Positions 45,381-55,142 are shown, counted from the stretch's first letter. The stretch is 64,000 nt of DNA from Flavobacteriaceae bacterium (GCA_018608765.1 JABAYY010000097.1:1-64000), one strand, 5' to 3'. A program made the numbers and translations. Notes: a model not told the origin generated them from the sequence alone.

Positions 45381-45412
45381 TTGTTTTTAATTCGAAACAA
45401 TTTATATATTTG
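45381..45412 (+). promoter_or_regulatory. Promoter of the M23-merR-lemA-TPM operon
   Basis: TTG (45381-45383), 21 bases, TATATTTG (45405-45412), a full -7 match. Predicted leader about 60 bases, with a small CTCT/AGAG hairpin near 45422-45441. Confidence 0.65.
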
Positions 45413-45476
45413 TTCAAAAGGTCCTCTTTATTTATCAGAGAATCTATCATCCAACAAAAATAGAACTTTTTAGGCA

Positions 45477-46448
45477 ATGTCTAATGTAAAATATTACTAC
45501 GATCCCGAAACGCTTACCTATCGTCAGATAATTCGCAAAAAGAGAACCACTTTTAAGCGTACATTGGTGTTCTTATTGGCGGCGAGTATTGTAGGATTTT
45601 TATTTGTTTTGGTTGGGGGTCAATATTTTGAATCTCCAAGGGAAAAAGCACTAAATCGTGAGCTGCAAAACCTAGATCTTCACTTCAATCTTCTGAACAA
45701 AAAAATGGAAGAAGTAGAAGCTGTACTCACAAATATTGAAGATCGGGATAATGCTATTTATCGTCTTTATTTTGAGGCCAATCCTATTCCAGAAGCCCAA
45801 CGTAAACAAGGGCTGGGTGGTGTCAACCGCTACCAAAAATACGATGGCTTTAATAATTCGGAGTTAATCATTGATGCAAACAAACGAATTGACATTCTTC
45901 AAAAACGTATTATAGTCCAGTCTAAATCTCTTGATGAGATTACAGATCTAGCTAAGGATAAAGAGAGTTTTTTAGCAAAAATACCCGCAATTCAACCCAT
46001 CAAAAACGAGGATTTGACTCGTATGGCGTCAGGCTATGGGTATCGAAGTGATCCTTTTACAAAGGTTCGTAAATTTCATTATGGAATGGATTTTACAGCC
46101 CCCCGCGGCACACCAGTCTATGCGACAGGTGATGGCGTGATTAAACGTGCAGATGGCCGTTCCTCAGGATATGGACGTCACATCCGAATTGATCATGGTT
46201 ATGGCTATGTAAGTTTGTATGCTCACCTTTATAAATACAATGTCAAAAGAGGTCAGAAAGTGAAACGAGGGGATCTTATTGGCTATGTAGGAAGTACAGG
46301 ACGCTCCCAAGCACCGCATCTACATTACGAAGTTTTTAAAGATAAGAAACGTATTAACCCTGTTAATTTTTATTATGGCAATCTAAGTCCAGAGGAATTT
46401 AATACGTTGTTAGCTATTGCATCGCTTGAAAATCAATCTTTAGATTAA
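45477..46448 (+). CDS. M23-family (LytM-type) cell-wall endopeptidase, membrane anchored
   Basis: 323 residues. Short cytoplasmic N-terminus (VKYYYDPETLTYRQI), transmembrane helix (about 29-48), coiled-coil-like region (55-95), helical spacer, then the M23 domain from about 180. Zinc ligands His201 and Asp205 in HYGMD and His281/His283 in HLHYE are all kept, with RIDHGYGYVSLYAHL between, so it should cut peptidoglycan cross-bridges. The stop/start TAATG overlap with the next gene shows coupling to a MerR-type regulator. Confidence 0.93.
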   Translation: MSNVKYYYDPETLTYRQIIRKKRTTFKRTLVFLLAASIVGFLFVLVGGQYFESPREKALNRELQNLDLHFNLLNKKMEEVEAVLTNIEDRDNAIYRLYFEANPIPEAQRKQGLGGVNRYQKYDGFNNSELIIDANKRIDILQKRIIVQSKSLDEITDLAKDKESFLAKIPAIQPIKNEDLTRMASGYGYRSDPFTKVRKFHYGMDFTAPRGTPVYATGDGVIKRADGRSSGYGRHIRIDHGYGYVSLYAHLYKYNVKRGQKVKRGDLIGYVGSTGRSQAPHLHYEVFKDKKRINPVNFYYGNLSPEEFNTLLAIASLENQSLD

Positions 46449-46777
46449 TGCATTTAGAACTTCCTACAAAACGTTACTACAGTATTGGAGAAATCGCAAA
46501 AGCCTTTGATGTTAATGCCTCTTTGATTCGCTTTTGGGATAAAGAGTTTAAAGCTCTTAACCCTAAAAAAAACGCGAAAGGCAACCGTCGTTTTACGCCA
46601 GAGGACGTTCAAAATTTTAAGTTGATATATAACTTGGTTAAAGAACGTGGTTACACCCTTGAGGGTGCCAAAACGTATTTAAAAGAACAAGACCAAAAGT
46701 CACTTGATAACTTTGAAATCATCACAAAACTAGAACGGGTTAAAAATGAATTAATAAAAATTAAGAATCAACTATAA
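46448..46777 (+). CDS. MerR-family DNA-binding regulator
   Basis: 109 residues. Winged-helix MerR domain YYSIGEIAKAFDVNASLIRFWDKEFKAL (about 10-37), NAKGNRRFTPEDVQNFKLIYNLVKERGYTLEGAKTYL, then a short coiled coil (LERVKNELIKIKNQL). There is no effector-binding domain, so it is the small MerR_1 type. Possibly controls its own operon; that is inference. Coupled by TAATG to the peptidase gene and 12 bases before lemA. Confidence 0.92.
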   Translation: MHLELPTKRYYSIGEIAKAFDVNASLIRFWDKEFKALNPKKNAKGNRRFTPEDVQNFKLIYNLVKERGYTLEGAKTYLKEQDQKSLDNFEIITKLERVKNELIKIKNQL

Positions 46778-46789
46778 AATCTAATTGTT

Positions 46790-47389
46790 ATGAAAAAATC
46801 GTTCCTACCTTTAATTATTATCGCTTTAGTTCTGTTTGGAATTTATAACTGGGCGGTTGGGTTTAATAATACTGCTATTGAGTATGAAGCAAATGCAAAA
46901 ACGGCATGGTCTAATGTAGAGAGCTCGTACCAGCGACGAGTGGATCTTATTGGAAACCTTGTCAAAACAGTTGAAGGTGCTGCTGATTTTGAGAGAAACA
47001 CCCTTACAGAAGTTATAGAGGCACGAGCAAAAGCAACCTCAACTACAATAGATCCCACTAACATTACACCCGAAAATTTAGCCGCTTTTCAACAGGCGCA
47101 AAGCGGTCTTAGCAGTGCGTTGTCTAAACTTTTAGTCACTGTCGAGCGCTATCCTGATTTAAAAGCAAATCAAAACTTCCTGGATTTACAAAATCAGTTG
47201 GAGGGAACGGAAAATAGAATTAATGTAGCTAGGAACCGTTTTAATGAATCCGTAAATACTTATGATATTTTTACTAAAAAATTCCCTAATTCCGTTTTAT
47301 CAGGTTGGTTTGGATTTGATGAAATGACACGATACAAGGCAAATGCTGGTTCTGAAAATGCTCCAGAAATTGATTTCGATTTTAACTAA
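46790..47389 (+). CDS. lemA: LemA-family membrane protein
   Basis: 199 residues. N-terminal membrane anchor (PLIIIALVLFGIYNWAV), then the LemA helical bundle with AWSNVESSYQRRVDLIGNLVKTVEGAADFERNTL and the late NVARNRFNESVNTYDIFTKKFPNSVLSGWFGF. Function not firmly known; LemA genes are regularly followed by TPM-domain genes, as here. TAATG overlap with the next gene. Confidence 0.95.
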   Translation: MKKSFLPLIIIALVLFGIYNWAVGFNNTAIEYEANAKTAWSNVESSYQRRVDLIGNLVKTVEGAADFERNTLTEVIEARAKATSTTIDPTNITPENLAAFQQAQSGLSSALSKLLVTVERYPDLKANQNFLDLQNQLEGTENRINVARNRFNESVNTYDIFTKKFPNSVLSGWFGFDEMTRYKANAGSENAPEIDFDFN

Positions 47390-47835
47390 TGGTAGTTCTT
47401 GAAAACTTTTTGAGTACTGAAGAAGAAAACGAAATTGTTGAAGCCATTCGGCAAGCAGAACAAAATACGTCTGGGGAAATTCGTGTACACATAGAAAACA
47501 GTAGCTCATTACCTATTGAAGAACGGGCCAAAGAGGTGTTTCATCATTTAAAAATGGATCGTACTAAACTTCAAAATGGGGTTCTTATTTATATTGCGGT
47601 TTCCAATCATCAATTTGGAATTTTTGGCGATAAGGGCATTGACACAAAAGTAAATTCAACATTTTGGAATGACACCCGAGACGTGATGCGGAACTTATTC
47701 AAAAAAGGGGAATTCAAAGACGGGATTATACAAGGGATTCAAACGGCTAGTAAAGCACTTGAAAGTCATTTTCCTTGGGAATCAAACGACACCAACGAAT
47801 TATCAGATTCAATTTCAAAAGGGTCTATTTTATGA
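47389..47835 (+). CDS. TPM-domain protein, cytoplasmic short type
   Basis: 148 residues. TPM_phosphatase (YgcG/TLP18.3) domain: EEENEIVEAIRQAEQNTSGEIRVHIE, FHHLKMDRTKLQNGVLIYIAVSNHQFGIFGDKGID, and a C-terminal helix GIIQGIQTASKAL. No signal peptide or membrane segment. It forms the first of a TPM pair after lemA, joined by TAATG upstream and by an ATGA overlap downstream. Enzymatic activity is not certain for the family. Confidence 0.88.
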   Translation: MVVLENFLSTEEENEIVEAIRQAEQNTSGEIRVHIENSSSLPIEERAKEVFHHLKMDRTKLQNGVLIYIAVSNHQFGIFGDKGIDTKVNSTFWNDTRDVMRNLFKKGEFKDGIIQGIQTASKALESHFPWESNDTNELSDSISKGSIL

Positions 47836-48623
47836 GGACACGATTTCAAAATAGCAGATTGCTAGCTGTCTTACTACTTCTATTTATTTCCGTTGTAGCT
47901 AATGCACAATACAACATCCCGGTGAAGCCTGCAGTTCAAACGAGCGTTTACGATTATAGCAACCTTTTAAATCCGCAAGAAGCTTCTAATTTAGAGCAAA
48001 AACTCATTCGGTATTCCGATAGCACATCGACACAAATTGTGGTAGCGATTATAAATTCTACGGAAGGAGAATACATTAACTACCTTGCTACCAATTGGGC
48101 ACAAGAATGGGGTGTTGGAACTGCAAAAAAAGATAATGGAATTTTTATTCTGTTAGCGAAAAATGATCGAAAAATAAATATCAGCACTGGGTATGGCGTA
48201 GAGCATTTGCTAACTGATAAAATATGCAGTCGAATTATCCAAGAATCCATTATCCCTTATTTCAAAAAGAACGATTATTCTGGTGGCTTAGAGGCTGGAA
48301 GCTTACAAGTTTTCAAAGTCTTGACAGGGGAGTTTAAAGCGGACGAAAAAACAGATAAAAAAGGGATTAAGTTTGAAACCATTTTGTTTCTAATTTTTAT
48401 CTTTTTTATTGTCGTTATAATCTTATCAAAATCTAAAAGAAATAACAATAACAGTGGAGGAAAACGTCGGACTAAAAGTCTTTTGGATACTATACTACTG
48501 AGCAGCCTAGGAAGTAGAAGTTTTGGAGGTTCTTCTAGTTCTAGTGGAGGGTTTGGTGGAGGGTTTGGTGGTGGCTTCGGCGGCGGTAGCTTTGGCGGCG
48601 GCGGTGCTTCTGGAGGTTGGTAA
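47832..48623 (+). CDS. TPM-domain protein, exported, with Gly-rich tail
   Basis: 263 residues from the ATG at 47832, which overlaps the previous TGA. Signal peptide (LLAVLLLLFISVVANA), periplasmic TPM domain (SVYDYSNLLNPQEASNLEQKLIRYSDSTSTQIVVAIINST, AKKDNGIFILLAKNDRKINISTGYGVE), a transmembrane helix (about 182-200, FETILFLIFIFFIVVIIL) and a Ser/Gly-rich tail of GGFGGG repeats ending GGASGGW. This is the classic YgcG architecture. A longer reading from 47775 lies within the preceding gene and is not needed. Confidence 0.9.
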   Translation: MRTRFQNSRLLAVLLLLFISVVANAQYNIPVKPAVQTSVYDYSNLLNPQEASNLEQKLIRYSDSTSTQIVVAIINSTEGEYINYLATNWAQEWGVGTAKKDNGIFILLAKNDRKINISTGYGVEHLLTDKICSRIIQESIIPYFKKNDYSGGLEAGSLQVFKVLTGEFKADEKTDKKGIKFETILFLIFIFFIVVIILSKSKRNNNNSGGKRRTKSLLDTILLSSLGSRSFGGSSSSSGGFGGGFGGGFGGGSFGGGGASGGW

Positions 48624-48625
48624 CC

Positions 48626-49930
48626 CTATTTTTTACGCATGTAAACCGTGATAGGTACACCCTTAAAATCGTATAATTCTCTTAGTTTATTTTCCAAAAA
48701 ACGCTTGTAAGGTTCCTTTACGTACTGTGGTAAATTACAGAAAAATGCAAATTGGGGTTGCGGTGTCGGAAGTTGCATGATGTATTTTATTTTAACAAAC
48801 TTACCTTTCAAAGCTGGGGGTGGGTAGTTTTCGATGATAGGTAATAAATCATCATTTAGAACACTTGTTTTAAGACGCTTAGATCGGTTTTTATACACTT
48901 CCAAAGCGGTTTCCATCGCTTTGTAAATACGTTGTTTTGAGAGTGCTGAGATAAACACAATTGGCACATCTGTAAAGGGCTTTATTTGTTCTCGAATGTG
49001 TGTCTCAAAGGCTTTAGTAGTTTTGGTATCTTTCTCAACTAAATCCCATTTATTCACCAAAATCACAATTCCTTTATGGTTACGTTGTGCCAACCAAAAA
49101 ATATTTTGAACTTGGCCATCAAATCCACGTTGGGCATCACATACCAACAAACAAACATCGGCATGTTCGATGGCGCGAACAGAACGCATAACAGAATAAA
49201 ATTCTAAATCTTCTTTAACTTTTGCTTTACGTCGAATTCCGGCAGTATCCACTAAATTAAACTCAAAGCCAAATCGATTGTATTTTGTATCAATTGAATC
49301 ACGAGTGGTTCCTGCAATGTCCGTCACTATGTAACGATCTTCTCCAATCAATGCATTTATAAAAGAGGATTTACCAGCATTGGGACGTCCTACGACTGCA
49401 AAACGTGGCAAAGTCACTTCTTCTACTTCTTCTACATCTGGTAAAGCTTCTACTAGGGCATCTAGCAGATCGCCTGTACCGCTTCCATTGATACTCGCAA
49501 TGGTAAAATATTCTCCTAATCCTAAGGCATAAAATTCAACCGCATCTTGCTCTCGCATTGCGTTGTCCACTTTATTGATGACTAAAAAAACTGGTTTTTT
49601 AACCTTTCTAAGCAATTTTGCAACATCTTCATCCATTCCTGTAACGCCTGATTCTACATCAACCATAAATATAATGGCATCTGCTTCTTCAATCGCCAAC
49701 TCAACTTGTTTGTCGATTTCGGCTTCGAACACATCGTCACTTCCAAGAACATATCCTCCTGTATCAATTAACGAAAATTCTTTACCGTTCCAATCACTCT
49801 TGCCATAGTGACGATCACGAGTTACGCCACTCACAGCATCTACAATGGCTTCTCGCCTTTGAATCAACCGATTAAAAAAGGTAGATTTTCCTACATTTGG
49901 ACGTCCTACTATCGCTACAATATTGCTCAT
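48626..49930 (-). CDS. der: Ribosome biogenesis GTPase Der (EngA)
   Basis: 434 residues from [13 protein letters not shown]. Two tandem G domains: GRPNVGKST (9-17) and GRPNAGKSS (about 180-188), each with DTxG ([16 protein letters not shown]) and NKxD (INKVDNA, VNKWDLV), followed by a C-terminal KH-like domain ([17 protein letters not shown]). Acts in 50S assembly. Converges with the TPM gene at two bases. Confidence 0.97.
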   Translation of the reverse strand: MSNIVAIVGRPNVGKSTFFNRLIQRREAIVDAVSGVTRDRHYGKSDWNGKEFSLIDTGGYVLGSDDVFEAEIDKQVELAIEEADAIIFMVDVESGVTGMDEDVAKLLRKVKKPVFLVINKVDNAMREQDAVEFYALGLGEYFTIASINGSGTGDLLDALVEALPDVEEVEEVTLPRFAVVGRPNAGKSSFINALIGEDRYIVTDIAGTTRDSIDTKYNRFGFEFNLVDTAGIRRKAKVKEDLEFYSVMRSVRAIEHADVCLLVCDAQRGFDGQVQNIFWLAQRNHKGIVILVNKWDLVEKDTKTTKAFETHIREQIKPFTDVPIVFISALSKQRIYKAMETALEVYKNRSKRLKTSVLNDDLLPIIENYPPPALKGKFVKIKYIMQLPTPQPQFAFFCNLPQYVKEPYKRFLENKLRELYDFKGVPITVYMRKK

Positions 49931-50048
49931 ATGCTTATAAAATTGCTGCAAAAATAGGAAATATCCTTTTGGTAAGCTCTTTTTTATGGAAGTTTAAAAA
50001 TATATAAATACAAATCAATATCTTTAGGAACCCCTAAAATCGATTAAA

Positions 50049-50465
50049 ATGCAAATTAGTAACGAAATTGTCTTAAGACCGCGCTTTTCTCAAGCGCTAG
50101 ACATCAACCAAAACAAAGTTTTAGAACTATTTGAAAATGCTAAAAATAGTCAAAACGCTATCAAAATAAATATCCTAGATAGCCATGTGTTTTTGAAAAT
50201 TCCCATAGCGCACCAGCATTTTTGGTCACCCCAGCTCAATTTAGAAGTTTTAAAAACAAACCAAGCATCCTGCACCATTAAAGGATTATTTGGACCCAGC
50301 CCAACGGTTTGGACGCTTTTTATGTTTTTTCATTTTATGACAGCTAGTTTATTTTTGGGGTTTGGAATTTGGACTTATACTAACTGGTCTTTAGATACTG
50401 AATTTACTCGCCCACTGGTCTTAATGTTTAAAATGATGTATGGTATTGAAATGGCTTTGAATTAA
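50049..50465 (+). CDS. Hypothetical protein with C-terminal hydrophobic segment
   Basis: 138 residues, not recognised. N-terminal soluble part (about 1-90: LRPRFSQALDINQNKVLELFENAK, VFLKIPIAHQHFWSPQLNLEVL) followed by FGPSPTVWTLFMFFHFMTASLFLGFGIWTYTNW (about 82-114), which looks like one or two membrane helices, and a short end with MFKMMYGIEMAL. A -7-like TATCTTTA lies about 20 bases upstream. The next gene is on the same strand after about 140 bases. I see no catalytic motif. Confidence 0.7.
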   Translation: MQISNEIVLRPRFSQALDINQNKVLELFENAKNSQNAIKINILDSHVFLKIPIAHQHFWSPQLNLEVLKTNQASCTIKGLFGPSPTVWTLFMFFHFMTASLFLGFGIWTYTNWSLDTEFTRPLVLMFKMMYGIEMALN

Positions 50466-50607
50466 AAAAAATACTTCATCTAGCACTCTTGCTAAAACTC
50501 TAACTTTAATTAGTGTCGCCAGCAATTGAAATTTTATTATTAAATTAGTTCCTTTAATATAGCTTCACTCTTTGTGCAAGAATAATAGCTTTGATATAGA
50601 AAACGAA

Positions 50608-51231
50608 ATGAGCATAGAAAAAGCATATAATATTTGGGCAAATCAATATGACACAAATAAAAATCTGACAAGAGATTTAGATAAACGAAGTACTATAGAA
50701 ACCTTAAGTAAATATAAATTTGAGACTGTCTTGGAATTGGGTTGTGGCACAGGAAAAAATACAAAATGGTTGCTAGAAAAAGCAACGCACATAATTGGAT
50801 TGGATTTTTCTCAAGAGATGCTAAACAAAGCGAAAGAAAAAATATTTGATGAACGTGTCACGTTCAAAAAAGCAGATCTTAATGAAAATTGGGACGTTGA
50901 CACTGATTCTTTGGAACTAGTAAGCTGTAGTTTAACCCTTGAACATATAAAAAACTTGAATCATATTTTCTATCAAGCTAGTTTAAAACTTAAAGAAGAT
51001 GGTTTATTTTTTATCAGTGAATTACACCCATTCAAACAATACTCAGGAAGCAAAGCCAGATATGAGACTGAAAATGGCACAGAGGAATTAGAAGTTTATA
51101 TTCATCATATTTCGGAATACATTGAAAATGCTAAAACCAACGGCATGGAGCTAGTGGAATTAAAAGAATGGTTTGATGAAGGTGTTGAAAATGAAATACC
51201 AAGATTGATTTCTTTTGTGTTCAAAAAATAA
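50608..51231 (+). CDS. Class I SAM-dependent methyltransferase
   Basis: 207 residues from MSIEKAYNIWANQYD; a longer reading from TTG at 50572 is less likely. Motif I LELGCGTGKNTKWLLEKA (about 46-63), motif II acidic GLDFSQEMLNKAKEKI, motif III-like KADLNENW, and motif IV VSCSLTLEHIKNL. Methyltransf_11/25 type with an acceptor-side ISELHPFKQYSG. Substrate unknown. It stands alone between an unknown gene and convergent era, and could be an insertion relative to related genomes; that is a guess. Confidence 0.88.
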   Translation: MSIEKAYNIWANQYDTNKNLTRDLDKRSTIETLSKYKFETVLELGCGTGKNTKWLLEKATHIIGLDFSQEMLNKAKEKIFDERVTFKKADLNENWDVDTDSLELVSCSLTLEHIKNLNHIFYQASLKLKEDGLFFISELHPFKQYSGSKARYETENGTEELEVYIHHISEYIENAKTNGMELVELKEWFDEGVENEIPRLISFVFKK

Positions 51232-51288
51232 ACACCCATAATCTATTCCACGACATACTCTACTTCGCTATTCAAAAAAATTGAATCT

Positions 51289-52170
51289 TTAAGAATTATT
51301 ATATCCAAAACGCTTCAATTGGTTTTGGCTAGAACGCCAATTTTTATTCACTTTGACATACAATTCTAAGTGGACTTGCTTGCCAAAAAACTTCTCTAAA
51401 TCTTTTCGAGCTTCTACGCCTACTCTTTTTAGAGCGGATCCTTTATGACCAATAATAATTCCTTTTTGAGTTTCGCGTTCTACCATAATCACAGAACGCA
51501 TGCGGATAATGTCCTCCTCTTCAAAAAATTCTTCTGTAACAACCTCAACGGCATACGGAATTTCTTTTTTGTAATGCATCAAAATCTTTTCACGGATTTT
51601 TTCATTCACAAAAAATCGTTCTGGTTTGTCTGTCAATTGATCCTTGGGGTAATAGGCAGGTGATTCTGGCAATAGTTCTAAAATACGATCAAAAACATTT
51701 TTCACATTAAAACCTTCCAATGCAGAAATAGCAATAAATTCTGCATTTGGAACTTTTTGTTGCCACAATTGAGCTTGAGTTTCCAATTGCTCTTGGTTGG
51801 AAGTATCAATTTTATTTAACAACAATAAAACAGGTTTCTTGGAGGCTGTAATTTTATTGAAAAACGCTTCATCCTTCAGTTCTTTTTCTCCAATTTCAAC
51901 CATATAGATTAAAATATCAGCATCTTCAAAAGCAGATTTTACAAAATCCATCATAGAACTTTGTAATTCATAAGCTGGCTTAATAATACCAGGAGTATCC
52001 GAAAGAATCACCTGAAAATCGTCGCCATTTACAATCCCTAAGATTCGGTGACGCGTGGTTTGCGCCTTGGAAGTTATAATAGATAATTTTTCACCTACAA
52101 AGGCATTCATTAACGTTGATTTTCCGACGTTGGGATTTCCGATAATATTTACAAAACCTGCTTTGTGCAT
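51289..52170 (-). CDS. era: GTPase Era
   Basis: 293 residues. G domain with GNPNVGKST (about 11-19), switch TSKAQTTRHRI, DTPGI, NKID, and a C-terminal KH domain with IIGHKGSALKRVGVEARKDLE. Binds 16S rRNA during 30S maturation. Confidence 0.97.
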   Translation of the reverse strand: MHKAGFVNIIGNPNVGKSTLMNAFVGEKLSIITSKAQTTRHRILGIVNGDDFQVILSDTPGIIKPAYELQSSMMDFVKSAFEDADILIYMVEIGEKELKDEAFFNKITASKKPVLLLLNKIDTSNQEQLETQAQLWQQKVPNAEFIAISALEGFNVKNVFDRILELLPESPAYYPKDQLTDKPERFFVNEKIREKILMHYKKEIPYAVEVVTEEFFEEEDIIRMRSVIMVERETQKGIIIGHKGSALKRVGVEARKDLEKFFGKQVHLELYVKVNKNWRSSQNQLKRFGYNNS

Positions 52171-52187
52171 TTACTTTTAAATTTTCA

Positions 52188-52195
52188 CAAAGTTA
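52188..52195 (-). promoter_or_regulatory. -7 element of era
   Basis: Minus-strand TAACTTTG, full TAnnTTTG match, ending 18 bases before the era ATG at 52170; short leader. Confidence 0.5.
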
Positions 52196-52230
52196 CAACC
52201 TTCCTTTTAGACTATCTAAGAATTAAATAC

Positions 52231-53244
52231 TTAAGAACTTTGGGTGTTGCGCATAAAAGATTCGGCTTTGCTCACCATGGCACTGCTCCCGCAGATAAAC
52301 GGCACGCGTTGATGAAGCTCTGTTGGAGTAATATCTAAGATTCTTGAAAACCCATCACTGGCTTTACCTTTGGCTTGCTCGGCGAGAAAGGCCATTGGAT
52401 TACACTCGTAGAGTAAGCGTAGTTTTCCCTTGGGATTTTTGGAACTTGTGGGGTATAAATAAATCCCTCCTTTAATCATATTACGATGGAAATCAGAAAC
52501 CAACGATCCTATATATCGCGATGTATAAGGGCGATCTCCTTCTTCCATTTGACAATATTTAAGATAATTTTTGATCCCTTGGGGGAAATGAATATAATTA
52601 CCCTCATTGACAGAGTAAATTGTCCCATGCTCAGGAAACTGCATTTGAGGATGTGATAAATAAAACGTGCCAATTGCTGGATTTAATGTAAAACCATTAA
52701 CGCCATCGCCAGTGGTATACACCAACATTGTGGAAGTTCCATAAATGATATAACCAGCCGCCACTTGCTCGCTTCCTTTCTGTAAAAAATCTTCTTCTTT
52801 AACAGGTGTTCCTACAGGGGTCACACGTCGGTAAATTGAAAAAATAGTTCCTACAGACACATTCACATCAATATTGGAGGACCCATCTAATGGGTCTATT
52901 AAGACGATGTATTTATTTTGATGATTTTGATCGTTGCTATTAATCGCTATAAAGCTATCTTCTTCTTCACTAGCAATTCCACACACAATGTTACGATTCA
53001 CAAGCGTTTGAATAAATTTTTCATTGGCATATACATCCAATTTTTGCTGATCTTCTCCTTGAATATTAGTATCACCTACAGTCCCCAGAATGTCAACTAA
53101 ACCGGCTTTATTAACTTCATAATTGACCACTTTTGCAGCCAATCGAATGGAGTTAATTAACCGTGATAATTCTCCTGAGGTATATTTGAATGACGATTGG
53201 TGTTCGATGATAAATTCACCTAGAGTTTGGTGTTTTTGGGACAT
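52231..53244 (-). CDS. fbp: Class 1 fructose-1,6-bisphosphatase
   Basis: 337 residues. Metal/active-site motif [24 protein letters not shown] (about 111-134), [10 protein letters not shown] (90s), sugar-phosphate-binding [23 protein letters not shown]. Gluconeogenic enzyme. Followed downstream by era (60-base gap with a separate -7 element). Confidence 0.96.
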   Translation of the reverse strand: MSQKHQTLGEFIIEHQSSFKYTSGELSRLINSIRLAAKVVNYEVNKAGLVDILGTVGDTNIQGEDQQKLDVYANEKFIQTLVNRNIVCGIASEEEDSFIAINSNDQNHQNKYIVLIDPLDGSSNIDVNVSVGTIFSIYRRVTPVGTPVKEEDFLQKGSEQVAAGYIIYGTSTMLVYTTGDGVNGFTLNPAIGTFYLSHPQMQFPEHGTIYSVNEGNYIHFPQGIKNYLKYCQMEEGDRPYTSRYIGSLVSDFHRNMIKGGIYLYPTSSKNPKGKLRLLYECNPMAFLAEQAKGKASDGFSRILDITPTELHQRVPFICGSSAMVSKAESFMRNTQSS

Positions 53245-53262
53245 TGTGAGTCAATTTTTTTA

Positions 53263-53291
53263 CAAATATCTAAATTTTTAGACAACTACAA
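53263..53291 (-). promoter_or_regulatory. fbp promoter
   Basis: Minus-strand TTG (plus 53289-53291), 18 bases, GATATTTG (plus 53263-53270), seven of eight -7 matches. Confidence 0.5.
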
Positions 53292-53334
53292 CGTTTTCGT
53301 AGCTGTTTTATTAGATATTTATAAAAGGCTCAAG

Positions 53335-53342
53335 TATCTTTG
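53335..53342 (+). promoter_or_regulatory. -7 element of the GNAT-aspartate kinase unit
   Basis: TATCTTTG, full match to TAnnTTTG, 18 bases before the ATG at 53361. It rules out the overlapping TTG at 53340 as a start. Confidence 0.55.
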
Positions 53343-53360
53343 AATCAGCAAATACAAATA

Positions 53361-53843
53361 ATGAACTACCACGTAAGAAAAGCAGTGACTAGCGATATGA
53401 AACAAGTTTTAAACTTGATCACAGAACTCGCTATTTTTGAAAAAGAGCCCAATGCCGTTGAAATCACGGAAGCGGACTTAATAGCCAAAGGGTTTGGAGA
53501 AAATCCTGAATTTGATTGTTTTGTGGCAGAATCAGATCAAAAAGTAATAGGAATTGCTTTGGTTTACACTCGATTTTCCACCTGGAAAGGAACCGTATTA
53601 CACTTAGAAGATTTAATTGTTTCAGAAAGCACACGTGGACACGGAGTTGGATCGGCACTCTTAGACCAAGTTATTATCTACGGAAACAAAAAAGGTGTCA
53701 AACGTATTTGTTGGGAAGTCATTGACTGGAACACGCCTGCTATTGATTTTTACGAAAATAAAGGAGCTCGAGTGATGCGGGACTGGAATGTTGTCCAATT
53801 AGATGCTCAAGGCATAAAAAATTATATTTCAAAACTTAACTGA
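53361..53843 (+). CDS. GNAT-family N-acetyltransferase, SSAT-like
   Basis: 160 residues from MNYHVRKAVTSDMKQVL. Acetyl-CoA-binding loop STRGHGVGSALLDQ (about 88-101), preceded by the strand LHLEDLIVSE, and followed by ICWEVIDWNTPAIDFYENKGA. LEDL before the loop and the WNxxAIxFY end are typical of the diamine acetyltransferase-like branch. Substrate not certain. Coupled to aspartate kinase by a TGATG overlap. Confidence 0.88.
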   Translation: MNYHVRKAVTSDMKQVLNLITELAIFEKEPNAVEITEADLIAKGFGENPEFDCFVAESDQKVIGIALVYTRFSTWKGTVLHLEDLIVSESTRGHGVGSALLDQVIIYGNKKGVKRICWEVIDWNTPAIDFYENKGARVMRDWNVVQLDAQGIKNYISKLN

Positions 53844-55093
53844 TGCAGATATTTAAATTTGGTGGCGCTTCTGTAAAAGACGCCGATGGTGTGAAAAACT
53901 TAGCCCATGTCCTTTCAAAAGTTGGCTATAACAACACGCTCATTGTGGTTTCGGCAATGGGAAAAACCACCAATGCAATGGAAACAGTGATTGCAAATTA
54001 TTTTGATGCCAAACATCAGTTGCAAAGCTCTTTACAAGAAGTTAAAAAGTTTCACAACAACATTCTGCTAGATTTATTTGAGAACGAAAAACATCTCGTT
54101 TTTAAGACCGTTGATAAATTATTTCAAGAGATTGTCCTCTTTTTTGACCATAACAAATCACCTAACTACAATTTTGTGTACGATCAAGTTATTGGTTTTG
54201 GAGAGTTGATTTCAACTACAATTATCAGTCATTATCTAAATGAAATTGGCATTACTAATACTTGGCTGGACGTAAGAACTTATATAAAAACAGATGATTA
54301 TTATCGAAATTCAAAAGTGAATTGGAACCAAACACAAGAATTGATTTCATCGCAAGTGGACAACTCAAAATTAAACATCACTCAAGGGTTTTTAGGAAGT
54401 GATTCTAACAACTTCACAACCACACTTGGACGTGAAGGGAGTGATTATACAGCAGCAATATTTGCCTATTGTTTGAATGCAAATTCCGTGACTATTTGGA
54501 AAGATGTCTCTGGAGTTCTCAATGCTGATCCTCGCTATTTTGAGAATGCTGAATTATTGCATCGAATCTCCTATACAGAAGCCATTGAGCTTTCTTATTA
54601 TGGCGCATCTGTGATTCACCCAAAAACACTTCAACCCTTACAACGTAAAGAAATTCCGTTATATGTTAAATCGTTTTTAAACCCCGAAAATAAAGGAACC
54701 AAAGTTGGAAAAGATTTAATTTTAAACCCAAAGGTTCCTTGTTATATTTTAAAAAACAATCAAGTGTTAATATCACTTTCATCGCTTGATTTCTCATACA
54801 TTGTCGAAGACAATATTAGCCATATTTTTAGTTTATTGCACGACTACAAGATGAAAGTTAGCATGATTCAAAACTCTGCAATTAGCTTTTCTGTATGTAT
54901 CGAGAACAACTATAATAATTTGGAACGTTTATTATTACATTTAAAAGCAAAGTATAAAGTATCGTCGCACAAAGATGTAAAGCTTTATACAATTAGACAC
55001 TACACCCAACAAGCAATCCAAGATTTAGAAGCTGAAAAAGAAATTCTTTTAAAGCAAATTACCCCTGAAATTGTACAGATTATTACAAAGTAA
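53843..55093 (+). CDS. Aspartate kinase, monofunctional
   Basis: 416 residues. KFGGASVKDADGV (about 4-16), GFLGSDSNNFTTTLGREGSDYTAAIFA (about 182-208) with the kinase core, VSGVLNADPR, and a C-terminal ACT-type regulatory part (SLSSLDFSYIVEDNISHIFSLLHDYKMKVSMIQNSAISFSVCIE). First step of Lys, Thr and Met synthesis. GASVKD rather than GGTSV at the N-terminus is the usual flavobacterial form. Not fused to homoserine dehydrogenase. Confidence 0.92.
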   Translation: MQIFKFGGASVKDADGVKNLAHVLSKVGYNNTLIVVSAMGKTTNAMETVIANYFDAKHQLQSSLQEVKKFHNNILLDLFENEKHLVFKTVDKLFQEIVLFFDHNKSPNYNFVYDQVIGFGELISTTIISHYLNEIGITNTWLDVRTYIKTDDYYRNSKVNWNQTQELISSQVDNSKLNITQGFLGSDSNNFTTTLGREGSDYTAAIFAYCLNANSVTIWKDVSGVLNADPRYFENAELLHRISYTEAIELSYYGASVIHPKTLQPLQRKEIPLYVKSFLNPENKGTKVGKDLILNPKVPCYILKNNQVLISLSSLDFSYIVEDNISHIFSLLHDYKMKVSMIQNSAISFSVCIENNYNNLERLLLHLKAKYKVSSHKDVKLYTIRHYTQQAIQDLEAEKEILLKQITPEIVQIITK

Positions 55094-55142
55094 ACACCCA
55101 ATTAATACAAAAATGATTAGGTTTGTATAAGACCCCAAAACT

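Noticed and set aside
48535-48618. Tandem GGN repeats as a DNA repeat element
   Set aside because: They encode the Gly-rich tail typical of YgcG-type TPM proteins.
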